Below, piece by piece: positions 50,394 through 63,774 of a DNA stretch of 64,000 bases (the first letter of the stretch is position 1; each line of letters opens with the position of its first letter). Under the pieces are notes generated by a model. That model did not search any database, was not told the DNA's origin, and saw only the letters and a program-made list of their open reading frames with translations. Source of the DNA: Tubiluchus corallicola (taxonomy: Eukaryota; Priapulida; Priapulimorpha; Priapulimorphida; Tubiluchidae); NCBI GenBank assembly GCA_030141605.1, contig JAQGDQ010000776.1, forward strand, positions 33,670 to 97,669, in the 5' to 3' direction. The position numbers and the translations under genes were made by a program.

Positions 50394-51366
50394 CTAGCAA
50401 AGGCCCCGCAAAAAATTTTGCTTATAAATACACTTATAATCAAAAATGCGCGAATGTTCTATCTAGTGCTAGTCTGTTTATCAAAAACAAAGCCAGCAGC
50501 AGCAGCTTTTACTGAATTAAAGTTATAGACAGAGTATAATGGATGACGTCACAACATCTCTTATATTAATATTCTTGGTATATATATATATTTATTTATA
50601 TATTTATTTATATATAAGATTCGAGGCTACAGCCCAGACGACGGCACCATTTGCGGCGATCTATATATCAAACGAAAGGTCTCGATCTAGTGTCGTCTCA
50701 TTGGGGGTTTATTTTTCGAATTGGGCCCACAGCGAGGAAGGGGAGGCGAAAAACCTCCAAAAATGGCCATTTTTCGGCCGTTTTTTGCAAAAGTTATACG
50801 GCTGAGATGTAGAGAAGGGGAACGGGCCGAGGGGGGTGCTGGGTATGGATAAATAGCCCGTTCAGCGGTGGGTGTCATAGGCCTATTTAGAATTCCCAAG
50901 AGGGCCACGGGGTCCCGTAACGGGCGTTTTCGCGGACCCAACTCGCGATTTTTTCGAAATTTTGATCAAACAGCCTGCGGGAAAAACGTTCTAGCGGCGC
51001 CCGGTGGGACTCTCGGAAAGAGATATATAGCTCTTTACAAAGAGGAAGGACAGGGCTACACGATGATGTAGGCTATATGTTAGGGCAGGTCCACCGAGAG
51101 GAGTATCAACGAGTTAGTTAGGAGTTCTATTTTCGGCAATTTTCACTTAGAAAATTGCTGACGCAAAGGCATTGTTGTGACGTCATCCATTGTATTCTGT
51201 CTATAATCTTATAGCTTTAATTCAGCAAAAAGCTGCTACAGGCAAAGTAAACAAACAGTAGACACGATGTTACGGGCTTTGTGTTATAAATGTGGACTAG
51301 GTAGGATGTTCGCGTATTATTGGTTACACGTGTATTTATACGCAATCTTTTGCGGGGCCTTTGCTA
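50394..51366 (+). mobile_element. Long-TIR DNA element, most complete copy
   Basis: About 970 bp. The left arm begins CTAGCAAAGGCCCCGCAAAA and the right arm ends TTGCGGGGCCTTTGCTA. About 165 bp of each arm is an inverted copy of the other, including ATGGATGACGTCACAACA at the left and its complement at the right. The core has GATTCGAGGCTACAGCC, GGTCTCGATCTAGTGTCGTC and TTAGAATTCCC. It has no transposase, so it is non-autonomous; superfamily unknown. A TA-rich tract (50576-50620) lies after the left arm. Confidence 0.8.
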
Positions 51367-51499
51367 TTTAATATATTATAGCACATAGTTTCAACTTTGT
51401 GAAAAATGTTTGGAATGGTTTTGTTGTAATGCTGTGCTGTTGGTGCTTGTGCTATAGGTGTTGTCATCGTTGCCACCATCATCATCATCAACATCATGA

Positions 51500-52490
51500 T
51501 CACCACGTGAGGTGGTGGATTTGATGTGGTGTGGTGGTGGTGTGCTTTGTGTGTTGTGCTATGGATGGTGTGGTGGGGTGATAGGGTGTGTGGGGTGTGG
51601 TGTGGGTAGTGTGGTATGGAGTGGGTGGCGTGGTGTGTGGGTGGGTGTTGTGGTGTGGTGTTATGGTGTGGTGCAGTGCGGTGTGATGTGGTGGAGTATT
51701 ATGGTGTGGGTGGTGTGGTGTGTGGGTGGTGCGGTGTGGTGTGGTGCAGTGGTATGGTGTGGTGTGATGTGGTGGAGTCGTATGGTGTGGTTGGTGTGGT
51801 GTGGTATGTGGGTTGTGCGGTGTGCTGCAGTGGTATGTTGTGGTGCGGTGTGGTGTGATGTGGTGGAGTGGTATGGTGTGGGTGGTGTGGTGTGTAGTGG
51901 GTGGGTGGTGTGGTGCAGTGTGGTGTTATGGTGTGGTGCTGTGCGGTGTGATGTGGTGGAGTATTATGGTGTGGGTGGTGTGGTGTGGTGTGTGGGTGGT
52001 GCGGTGCAGTGGTATGGTGTGGTGCAGTGTGGTGTGATGTGGTGGAGTCGTATGGTGTGGGTGGTGTGGTGTGGTGTGTGGGTGGTGCAGTGTGCTGCAG
52101 CGGTATGGTGTGGTGCGGTGTGGTGTGTAGGTGGGTGGGTGGTGTGGTGCAGTGTGGTTTTATGGTGTGGTGCTGTGTGGTGTGGTGCAGTGTGGTGTTA
52201 TGGTGTGGTGCTGTGCGGTGTGATGTGGTGGAGTATTATGGTGTGGGTGGTGTGGTGTGGTGTGTGGGTGGTGCAGTGGTATGGTGTGGTGCAGTGTGGT
52301 GTGATGTGGTGGAGTGGTATGGTGTGGGTGGTGTGGTGTGTAGGTGGTATGGTGTGGTGTGGGTGGTGTGGTGTGTAGGTGGGTGGGTGGTGTGGTGCAG
52401 TGTGGTGTTATGGTGTGGTGCTGTGTGGTGTGATGTGGTGGAGTGGTATGGTGTGGTGTGATGAGGTGGAGTGGTGTGGTGTGGGTTTTG
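51500..52490. repeat. GT-rich minisatellite of about 1 kb
   Basis: Made of GTGGTGTGGTGT-type units with longer-period blocks (GTGATGTGGTGGAGT...GGTATGGTGTGG about every 90-200 bp). Strong strand bias: nearly no C on the plus strand. Long open frames here are by-products of missing stop codons. Confidence 0.95.
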
Positions 52491-52534
52491 TGTTGATTTG
52501 TGCACAAAATTCTTTTTGTGGGGTTTGGCTAGTC

Positions 52535-53292
52535 TATTATATTAATATTCTTGGTATATTTATATATATATATAAGATTCGAGGCTACAGCCCGGACGAT
52601 GGCACCATTTGTGGCGATCTATACATCAAACGAAAGGTCTCGATCTAGTGTCGTCTCATTGGGGGTTTATTTTTCGAATGGGGCCCACCATGAGGAAGGG
52701 GGGGCGAAAAACCTCCAAAAATAGCCATTTTCCGCCTTTTTTTGCAAAAGTTATACGGCTGAGATGTGGAGAACGGGAACGACCCGATGGTGATGCTGGC
52801 TATGGATAGATAGACCGTTCAGCGATGGGTGTAGTAGGCATGTTTAGAATTCCCGAGAGGACCACGGCGTCCCGCAACGGGCATTTTCCCGGACCAAACT
52901 CGCAATTTTTTCGAAATTTTGATCAAACAGCCTGCGGAAAAAACGCTCTAGCGGCGCTTGGTTGGACTCTCGGAAGGAGATATATAGCTCTTTAGAAAGA
53001 GGAAAAACGGGACTACACGTCGGTGTGGGCTATATTATAGGACATGTCCACGAAGAGGAGTACTGACGAGTTAATTTGATGTTCTATTTTCGGCAATTTT
53101 CGCTTAGAAAACAGACGCAAAGCCATTGTAGTGACGTCATCCATTATGCTTTGTCTATAGCCTTATAACTTTAATTCAGTAAAAGTTGCTACTGGCTTTG
53201 CGTTATAAGTGAGGACTGAGTAGGATGTTCGCGTATTATTGATTATAAGTGTATTTATACGCAAATTTTTTTGCGGGGCCTTTGCTAGTGAG
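52535..53292 (+). mobile_element. Long-TIR DNA element, left arm mostly missing
   Basis: Shares TATTAATATTCTTGGTATAT, the core and the right arm (TTTGCGGGGCCTTTGCTAG) with 50394-51366. Its right part is also the left part of duplication block X copy 2. Confidence 0.8.
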
Positions 53293-54445
53293 TATTAAAA
53301 TGTGTAACATTCTAGTAACACTTGTTACAGTTGTTTGTCTTCACAGCAGGTAGGTAACCTTGTAACCCACTGCTTACGTAAAGCTTAAAAAGTTCGTCTT
53401 GAATTTTTCTAAGCAGTTACATACAACCTTTTTTCATACTGAACTTGCATCGGCAGTAACAACATATAAAACATGTAGATTGAGACTTTAAAGATGACCG
53501 TTAGACGCATAAATTTTGATGACAAGTCATTTGAAGCAAGTTTTGATAACGTTGAGTAAAGTTTGAAAAATAATCAGCGCATTCGTTGCAGACACGTTAA
53601 TAACTAAGTGAAATTTTAAATTGCTGTATCTTGTGAATAAGATTAAAATACGTTTTCTGGTTAGTGCGTGGCACCCCCTGGAGAGTGAGTCAGCGACATT
53701 TTACCAATTGTACGAACATTTTAAATTATCATTTCCTGCCTTTCCTGCAGGTAAGCGAAATGCCAACTAATATAGATTTGCACAGAACGTTTTTGGAAAA
53801 TAGTTTAACATTTCCATTTCTTCCCCTGATTTATGTTTGTGTAATGACGTCATGTAATTGCGTCGTCGGAACAATATAGTGGGAATTTAAAAAGAAAACG
53901 TACAAAAGTTCCTTTCAACGCGAGTACGATATACACATTAAATTGCTACAAAGTAGTAAAATTTTTAAGGCGATTTTTCTGACACCTCCTTCAGTTGCCC
54001 CTTTTCTTGTCCGTTAAGTTAATTGTTTCCCCTGGTTGTTGTGATCTTTGCCTGAATGTAACATATAAGATACTACTTTCAAGAACTTAATATACATATA
54101 CAACAAAGTAGATGCTAACCCTTTAGAAACCCTGCAGGGGGACAACATAACAAGTGAATTTTTAAAATGAAAATTTATTAAGTAAAGCTCTAGTTAAAGC
54201 GACGTGAAAGGGTTAAAAGAATAATAAAATATAAATTTTTGCTCACGCAGACATATGTATATATACATATATGTATAAATCAGGCAAAATTATCCTGGCA
54301 AAAGTCATTGTTTTTATATATTTGTAAGTAAATAAAGTAGTTATTTGCTACTAAAATTGCGTCTCTCTCTTACAAGACGATCTTGTTTTGAGAAGATGTT
54401 TTGTGATATTCTGGTGCCTTTTTAGTATTCACTGAGTTTTTGTGC
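52890..54445. repeat. Segmental duplication block X, copy 2
   Basis: Matches 31325-32925. Here it is followed after only about 170 bp by block Y copy 2, while in copy 1 about 5.7 kb (LRR gene, two minisatellites, a TIR element) lies between. Confidence 0.9.
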
Positions 54446-55033
54446 TTTTTGTGTAAAGTACTGTATCACTTCAATAATCTGATTATTTATTAATAATTCC
54501 AACAAACCTTCTCACAGTTTCGTTGTGCGCACGCACAGTTGCTTCAGGTCAAAGGTTAAGTGTACCGCAGTGACACGTTTTAAAAACAACGGTTACATGA
54601 CATGTGGGTAAAGCAAGAACCCGTGTGCCTCAACAGTCCAGTAACTTCAGTTGTTTTATGTTGACTTTGCTTAACTATGCATTAGTCTGTGCGTAGAGTG
54701 ATTTACTAGCAGGATCTTGCTTGAGAACAAGAAAAAATAAATTTGGCAAGGTTCTAGCTAGTTGTTAAAACTGTTAGTGCTAAAATAGCTGGGCTGCGAG
54801 GCGTTGTGAAGTGTACACAAATGCGTTTCCTGATACACTTAACCTCTGACCTTTCACGATCATCATCAATCTCTATAACTGTGAAAATGCTTATTTTTGT
54901 TTTTCAAAACACAACTAAAACGTCCGGTCAACGAATGTATCAACTCTAGACAGTGTATTATACAGAAGATGCTTGATTCGAATCAATTGATCTCACAAAA
55001 TTTGCTTTAGCAAAAAATCAGCTTAATGTCAGT

Positions 55034-58000
55034 TCATAAGACACTGGGCTGGCGCACAAAATCAGTATTTAACGATGAGAAACGCTCTACGTTTGCATCA
55101 GAAATATCTTCTCCTGAAATGTATTTCACAACGTTTACGGGAATCTCTTCAGTGACTTGTTCATATAATGGAAGCTCGGGAATAGGAGTAGCATCTTCCG
55201 TGCAAAGATGATTACGGATCAGATGCTCCACGATCCCAGCACCTACTGCATCACCCCAAACATTCACGACAGTGCAAAGTCTGTCCCTAAAATATAATTC
55301 CTCATTTCAGATTTACTGGACTTTTAACCATGATAAAGTTAGTGATAACAACGATCATGATAATAATAATGATAATAAAAACAACAATGGCAACAACATC
55401 TGAAGAACTCAGCACTTTTCACAATAGAAGTAAAAGCGGTAAAAAACATACAACCAATCATAATGAAGAAATGGCAGCTGCAATCACATTGTGGCCAATG
55501 GTGTTAATTCCAAAGATTTTCTTTATTACTTCAGTATAAAGTCATACCAGTCATACCAATTACTTCATTGTATGATTATACCAATCACACCAATTACTTC
55601 AGTATATAATCATACCAATTACTTAAGTATATGATCATACCAATCATAAAAATTACTTCAGTATTTGATCATGCAAATTAGTATAAAGTCATACCAGTCA
55701 TACCAATTACTTAATTGTATGATTATACCAAATACTACAGTATATGATCATACCAATCATACAAATTACTTCAGTTTATGGCCATGCCAATCATACTAAT
55801 TACTTCAGTTTATGATCATACCAATTATTTCAGTATATGATCATGCCAAACTCACCAATTACTTCAGTATATGATCATACCAATCATACCAAATACTTCA
55901 GTATATGATCATCCCAATCAAAACAATTACTTCAGTATATGATCATACCAATTATTTCAATATATGATCATGCCAATCTTACCAATTACTTCAGCATATG
56001 ATCATACCAATCATAAAAATAACTTCAGAATATAGTCACACCAATTATACCAATTACTTCAGTATATGATCATACCAATCATAAAAATAACTTCAGAATA
56101 TAGTCACACCAATTATACCAATTACTTCAGTATATGATCATACCAATCATACCAAATACTACAGTATATGATCATGCCAAACTTACCAATTACTTCAGTA
56201 TATGATCATACAAATTATTTCAGTATATAATCATGCCAATCATACCAAATACTACAGTATATGATCATGCCAAACTTACCAATTACTTCAGTATATGATC
56301 ATACCAATTATTTCAGTATATGATCATGCCAATCATACCAATTACTTCAGTATATGATCATACCAATTATTTCAGTACATGATCATGCCAATCATACTAA
56401 TTACTACAGTATATGATCATACCAGTTACTTCAGTATATGATAATACCAATCATACCAAATGCTACAGTATATGATCATGCCAAACTTACCAATTACTTC
56501 AGTATATGATCATGCAAATTACTTCAGTATTTGATCATGCAAATTAGTATAAAGTCATACCAGTCATACCAATTACTTAATTGTATGATTATACCAAATA
56601 CTACAGTATATGATCATACCAATCATACTAATTACTTCAGTTTATGGCCATGCCAATCATACCAATTACTTCAGTATAATATCATACCAATCACAGCAAA
56701 TACTTCAGTATATGATCATGCCAATCATACTAATTACTACAGTATATGATCATACCAATTATTTCAGTATATGATCATGCCAAACTCACCAATTACTTCA
56801 GTATATGATCATACCAATCATACCAAATACTTCAGTATATGATCATCCCAATCAAAACAATTACTTCAGTATATGATCATACCAATTATTTCAATATATG
56901 ATCATGCCAATCTTACCAATTACTTCAGCATATGATCATACCAATCATAAAAATAACTTCAGAATATAGTCACACCAATTATACCAATTACTTCAGTATA
57001 TGATCATACCAATCATAAAAATAACTTCAGAATATAGTCACACCAATTATACCAATTACTTCAGTATATGATCATACCAATCATACCAAATACTACAGTA
57101 TATGATCATGCCAATCATACTAATTACTACAGTATATGATCATACCAATTATTTCAGTATATGATCATGCCAAACTCACCAATTACTTCAGTATATGATC
57201 ATACCAATCATACCAAATACTTCAGTATATGATCATCCCAATCAGAACAATTACTTCAGTATATTATCATACCAATTATTTCAATATATGATCATGCCAA
57301 TCTTACCAATTACTTCAGCATATGATCATACCAATCACAAAAATAACTTCAGAATATAGTCACACCAATTATACCAATTACTTCAGTATATGATCATACC
57401 AATCATAAAAATAACTTCAGAATATAGTCACACCAATTATACCAAATACTTCAGTATATGATCATACCAATCATACCAAATACTACAGTATATGATCATG
57501 CCAAACTTACCAATTACTTCAGTATATGATCATACCAATTATTTCAGTATATGATCATGCCAATCATACCAAATACTACAGTATATGATCATGCCAAACT
57601 TACCAATTACTTCAGTATATGATCATACCAATTATTTCAGTATATGATCATGCCAATCATACCAATTACTTCAGTATATGATCATACTAATCATACCAAT
57701 TACTTCAGTATATGTTCATACCGACTACTTTAGTATATGATCATACCAATTATTTCAGTATACGACCATGCCAATCATACCAATTACTTCAGTATATGAT
57801 CATACCAATCATAATAATTACTTCAGTTTATAGTCTTACCAATCATACCAATCATACCGATTACTTCAGAATATGATCATGCCAATCATACTAATTACTT
57901 CAGCTTATGATCATACCAATCATACCAATGACTTTACTGTGCTAGCCTTTATAGCAGAACATTTCGTAGCTATTACTATAAGTTCCTACTATAAAAAGTA

Positions 58001-58790
58001 ACAGTAACTCAATAGATTAGTGGAACGCTTTATTCCATACTCTAAAATTGTAAGAATAAAATAATATCTACTTGGCAACGACAAAGATTTATTGAAACTG
58101 CTAAGACTTTTTCATATCTTAACGTACAAAATTAAAGTAGCAAAACGTTTTTATGCTAATCTTGTAGGCCTAATCGCATTATGAAATAAGAAAAATAATA
58201 ATAAATAGATAAATAACTTCTAAAACTTTCCAAGCAGATTCTCACATACTTACACAAGCCAATCTATAGAGAAGATCAAAGATATGTCTGTCACAGGCAG
58301 CTCCACTGCTACAAGAACCATGTACATGGTAACTAAGCCTGCTTCTGGTATACCGGATGTACCGATGCTAGCAGCTGTTGCTGTTATGCTGAAACATGAT
58401 TACGCTGAAACGTTTATTGTTTAAATTAAAACAAACAGTACAATAAAGTATATGTCTGTATAATTCTGAGATACCTTGGTATTTTAAGTAGAATAGATAG
58501 ATAGATGGATGGATGGATGGATGGATGGATGGATGGATGGATGGATGGATGGATGGATGGATGGATGGATGGAGGGACGGACGGACGGACGGACGGATGG
58601 ATAGATAGATAGACAGACAGATAGATAGAAAGATAGATAGATAAATAGACTGACAGATAGACAGACAAGCACACAGATAGAAAGAGAGAGAAAGAGCAAG
58701 AGAAAGAGACAGACAAAGAGAAAAGGACAGAGAGAATGAGAGACACAGAGACAGAGCCGAATAGAGGTAGGAGAGAGGGAAAGAAGAGAA

Positions 58791-58849
<59 letters not shown>

Positions 58850-61800
58850 TTATGTATTACCCTAAAGCAATTATCCTTTCAGCATCCAGTTCCACTCCAT
58901 TAACTTGTGCAATGAATATTACTGCCACAGTTTCGTACAAAGCAGCACCGTCCATGTTTATAGTAGCTCCTATAGGTGATACAAATCTTGCTACCCTTGT
59001 ATCAATGTTGCACTTTTCTTCTAGGTTTGATATCGTTATAGGCAGAGTAGCTGAGCTATACAAAAAGTTACAACAGTTCAGAAAATTACTGAATGTGAAA
59101 AAGCCAAAAGCGTTGTTAGTAGATCTATTCAGAATTGGGTGGATATCACTTTCTTAATTATCTGCATCAGCAAATCTGCGATTTTTGTGAAATTTGAAAA
59201 TCAGCACGAGCGACAACATCTGCGACAATGTTGATAAAAACCTGACTTGCCATGTACAGCCTGACGTCTTTCTCATCTTTTGAGAGACTGAGCGAGAATG
59301 ACGTGCAAGGTACAGAAAGCGTCTTTGGTTACCGATGTTTGCTTGCCGATTTCTTGTGACCTTGTGTCTGTACGTGATTTGTCTTGCGCAACGAAAAACG
59401 GTGGTTCTTCAAATTTAATGGCGCTTCATAATCAAATAAATTGAACATTCGTAATGAGAGTAGGACTTTACGATGTAAAAACTCTGATGTTAAAAACTTA
59501 TATGAAGCTTATATTATATGAATATAATAAAACTTATATTAATCAGCAATAAATCACCAGTCAATCTCTGCCAGAGAATTTTGTTCGTAAATCCACCATG
59601 ACAACTCACACAATACCGCCGGATGCTATGCCACAGTAATACATCATTATAACACTTATCACACATTAATCCGTAATGACCAAGAAGAAGTCTCTATGTC
59701 TGTACGAGCTGTTATACCTTAGACATAGAAAAAACAACATTAACTCTATGGTTTAAAGCATTACCTTGAAGCAGTACCAAGTGCTGTGAGTAAAGCCTGT
59801 GTCATTCCTAGGAGATGTTGATATGGATTTTTTCGTGTAAATATAAAATACAATGTTGGCAGTAGTACAAATGCGTGAATCCCTAGACCAAATGCACATG
59901 TAAGCAAATACATGCCAATACGACCAAATATCCTGTGATGGTCGTCCCTTTCAGCAATTTCGTCAGCTATCAAAGAGCAGATTCCAATTGGAGAGAACCT
60001 AAATAAATGTCAAAATAGGAATGCACTGATGCACTGATGCAGAGGTTTAACCAAAAATTTCATTAACTATAAATTAATAACATCTGCCTTTCAGCTTTCA
60101 GCAAAGTAAAAAAAATGTCATTAAAATAAAATGCGCGTCGTTAGGTGGAAAAAAATGTGTCAAATGTTCGGCGTCATTAAAATGAAAAGTCGCTAAATGG
60201 GGAGTTGTTAAGCAAGTACATACTGTACATCATAGTAAATAAACCACTGGTCTGAAAAAATGAAGTTCAATATACGTAGAAAAAATGTCATATCAAGAGA
60301 GGCTTAGAAAATGCTCACTTACAAACTTAGAATGGAGTAGATATAGAGGAGACTTGATGTAAACGTTTTGGGGGTGCAGAATAGATAAAATCGATTTATA
60401 TTGTTTTCAATGCACCTGTGGATGCATTATTCTTTTCCTGCAGATATTTCTTATTAATTTTTTCTACGGGTTATTCTGCAGGCTGATCTGCAATGTGGAA
60501 AACGCATCCGCATCTGCAAGTTACATAAACACCATTTAACACAGCATAAAAGAATAAAAAATGTTTGCCCTGATTAATGAAAACAGAACCAGGGAGCATT
60601 CTCATTCCAAAATCTGTAAACGTAGAGCCAGATTGGACTGCAGAAAAAATTTTCACGGAATGCCTAACTTCACAAGCAGGAACAATATTGCACAAAGCCT
60701 TTGATATGGTAACGGCCAGTGACCATGTTAGTTAGTTTATGCTTGCCAGTGGGAAGTTAGTTGTTTCTGGACATTGCAAAAAACACTAGTACAAAAATGT
60801 GGAATTCAAGGATGGTTTTTAAACAAAACTCTTCCTGAAGGTTTATTCGAACAACATTTCTACTGATTTAGCAACTATTTCATCTTGTGATATTTTTAAT
60901 GCAAACGCCAGATAATAAAATCAGAAAAGAATGCTTTTATTAAACAAACAAAACGTTTCGTGAGATGCTCCTCACGTTGTCAATTGTAAACAGATGTAAG
61001 TCAAAATCTTCAACAATTGTTATGATCATAAGGAAAAAACCATTAGCTGTGATGTGATTGCAGCTATCATCCACGACCAGCCCAGGAGGAAGAGGATATT
61101 CTACGAAAGTTGTTTGCAGCTATAGCCCTCCATCTTGCTCTTATAGCAACAAATTACTTTCATAAAATATTCCTCTCCCATCAGTATATGATCGTACCAA
61201 CTATTGAAGACTTTGACTTACAGTTGTTTAAAATTGACAATGCGCAGAACACCCCTCTAAATGTTTTGTTTGCTTAATGAAAGTATTCAATTTTATCAGT
61301 GATGCCGTCTTTTATAACAGAAACTCTTTCTGTCTTTTGTAATAAAAGTACTCCAATAACGAAAATTGATACTATAATCAACATCACAACTGACCACTTT
61401 AGATACCACAAAAGTGTGACATTCTAACGCAGAAGCCATTGCGAATCTTTTAAAACTTCACACATGTATAACTCAAGCCAACACTTACCACATGCAAATG
61501 TGAACAAGTTTGACAACAGCCAGGTTGAATGCACCCCAGAAATGTCGGAGAGGCAATCCGCTTATTCCAAGCATGCCGGTCGTGATCCCAAAACATATGC
61601 TGTAAATGGCGATGCCCAAAACGTTTACTCCAGGGTCTGTTTCAGTGTGAAAATCCCAAGTGTAATGGTCGTCAGGGTTGCCACCTATGTAATAAGTCAT
61701 TTAATGATCCCATAGTTATTGGCAATAAGCCTTTTTAGAGTTTCGTTGTACGCACATGCAGTTGCTGTAGGTCAAAGGTTACGTGTACTACAGCATCGCC

Positions 61801-63048
61801 TCTTAACTACAACCGTCATTTGATGTGTGTGTAAAAAGCTGTCTGCCGAACCAGTTCAGTAACTTCAACTGTTTTACGCTTTCTTTACTTCATTATGCAT
61901 TAATCTCTGCATAAAGTAATTTACTGGCATTATCTGACCTTGGAACAACAAAAAGATTAACTTGGTGAGGTTCTTGCTAGCTGTTAAAAGTGTTACTAAT
62001 ACAATAGCTTGGGCTGCGAGGTGTTGTCAAGCGTAAACAAACGCATTGTCTGTTACACTTAACCTTTAACCTTTTAACGATCATCATCAATCGCTGGAAC
62101 TGTGAAAAGACTTATTGTGTCATGGATATAATTGAATTCGCAATTCAAGTACTTAGTTAACTATGTTAAGCTAGCCTGGCCTCAACGTTATACACAATAC
62201 GAATTTTTACCTGTGTATCTCAGAACCTTTCCTGTGGTATTTGCAAGCTCACCTTCAAATGTCGTTTCTTTTAGCTTTGGCTTGGTGATTTTTGTATACT
62301 CCTGTGTGTACAAGATACAAGAAATACTAGGTTACTCCATCTTTTGTCACTCACAGCCATTTTAGTTGTCTGTGATAATAACGATAATTATAATAATGTT
62401 GGCAATAATACACATTACATGACGTTATTCACGTCTGAATATACCTAAAGGGACAAACACACAATCCTCCAATCTAGGCAACAACTGTGACATTCAAAAC
62501 CAGACTAGACTTTGATAAGAAAATTCAGATGATGTTGTTCATGCTGTTTAAGAGTTACTGCTGCAACGTTTACTGTATGCCTCTATGGACAAATTACAGT
62601 GATGGTGTGATAAATAGACTGTGTATTCCATTATAACAAAACTGTTTTGCTTAAAGCGGGCCTACGATTGTAGTGCTTCTGGCATGTGTGTAAACCTATC
62701 GCTACCACATTTTAGTGATATTCGCAGAAGATCATGTTATAGCGTTCGATCGAAATAGGTTACTTCTGTACACTGACAATAGTATTATAATTGCTATCAT
62801 TAACTCACTTGTCAAATCTTGCTCTTTTGTGATAAGGAATGAATTATTACATAATTACCCTCTAAAATTTCTTAAGCTTTTCTTTTACCAACCCTGTATA
62901 TATATTTACTCTTGTAATTTTTACTTCATTTTAGTATTGTCATTGTATTTTATATGGTCTTAGCTGCCGAAATAAAAATTTGAATTGAATTTAATTGTAC
63001 ATGCACGATAATATTGACAACATTACTATTATCGTGTGTGTGTGGTGT

Positions 63049-63139
<91 letters not shown>

Positions 63140-63774
63140 CTGTGCTCGTCTTTAGTTAAACTGGCAGGGCATTAGACCTTAAAAATAACTAAATAAATAA
63201 AAGTACTATTGGTATTTAGAAATTATAAGTTTACTTTTTCTACACAAGCAGCAACAAGGTTTTCAGGAAACATGCTTCTTATCAAATCAAGGAAAGCGTC
63301 AATAGCGGTCGATGGTCTAGCTTCCTTTTTTGCAATGTCAGTATCCGTTTCTTTGTGGTATCCTGGCCTGATTGCATACGACACAGCAATGCCAAGTAAC
63401 ACAGCCATCATAGTGGTAGATAGCAAGTATACTAAAAACGTCCATCCCATGCGTCCAGAGAGTTTAACATCTAAAGCAGCTAGGCAAGATATTAAGCTAG
63501 ATACCATCAGTGGCAGCATCAGCGCTTTGAGCATGCGCAGAAAAATCTCGCCTGGAAAGCTGAGGTACATCAACTGCCTTCTTGTTAAACCTTTTCCACG
63601 CAAACCATCTCCAAGAGCAATGCCAAACACGACTGAAAACACTATTAGTGTCAGTAAAATATTTTCACGTACTGAAAAAAATTGCAGCAGCTTCTGCCTT
63701 ACAAAATATCCTCTTGTTCGACTTTGTGGCAAACTTTCAGCATTTGTATTCGTCAGTTTAGTTAATTGATGCAT
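55034..63774 (-). CDS. SLC1 family neutral amino-acid transporter (ASCT-like), copy B, 7 exons
   Basis: Exons in transcript order: 63235-63774, 62211-62301, 61489-61684, 59765-59998, 58861-59055, 58254-58388, 55034-55286. Lengths are identical to copy A (1644 nt, 547 aa), with all splice sites and phases intact. Exon 1 is identical in protein to copy A. The differences noticed elsewhere are single residues: IAERDD for IVERDD, HFWGAF for HFCGAF, LYEQ for LYDQ, HLCTED for HLFTED. The ASCT-type markers ([19 protein letters not shown]) are kept. The large difference is in intron 6, which carries a 2.4-kb VNTR. It is either a very recent tandem duplicate or the second haplotype of copy A. Confidence 0.88.
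55490..57935. repeat. VNTR of about 34-bp units in transporter intron 6
   Basis: About 70-80 units of the form ATACCAATTACTTCAGTATATGATC(AT). Copy A has only about one and a half units at the same place (39520-39560). A longer block (CCAAACTCACCAATTACTTC through ATATAGTCACACC) recurs near 55848, 56780 and 57171, which shows higher-order duplication. Confidence 0.95.
58494..58620. repeat. (GGAT)n/(GGAC)n array, copy B
   Basis: Matches 40125-40300 but is shorter. A (GA)n run follows at 58793-58850. Confidence 0.95.
60939..61277. mobile_element. MITE in transporter intron 3, copy B
   Basis: Same insertion as 42650-43014, about 25 bp shorter: a 14-bp duplication (GTAGCTATAGCTT) and a short stretch near the core are missing here. 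Confidence 0.8.
63034..63137. repeat. (GT)n microsatellite in transporter intron 1, copy B
   Basis: Same tract as 44772-44874, with the same CATG interruption. Confidence 0.95.

Noticed and set aside
51512-52461. Cys/Trp/Val-rich open frame of 288 codons
   Set aside because: It is a by-product of GT-rich satellite sequence lacking stop codons.
55490-57935. CRISPR or centromeric satellite
   Set aside because: There are no spacer/repeat alternations, and the array sits inside a transporter intron with a stub in the duplicate copy, so it is an intronic VNTR.
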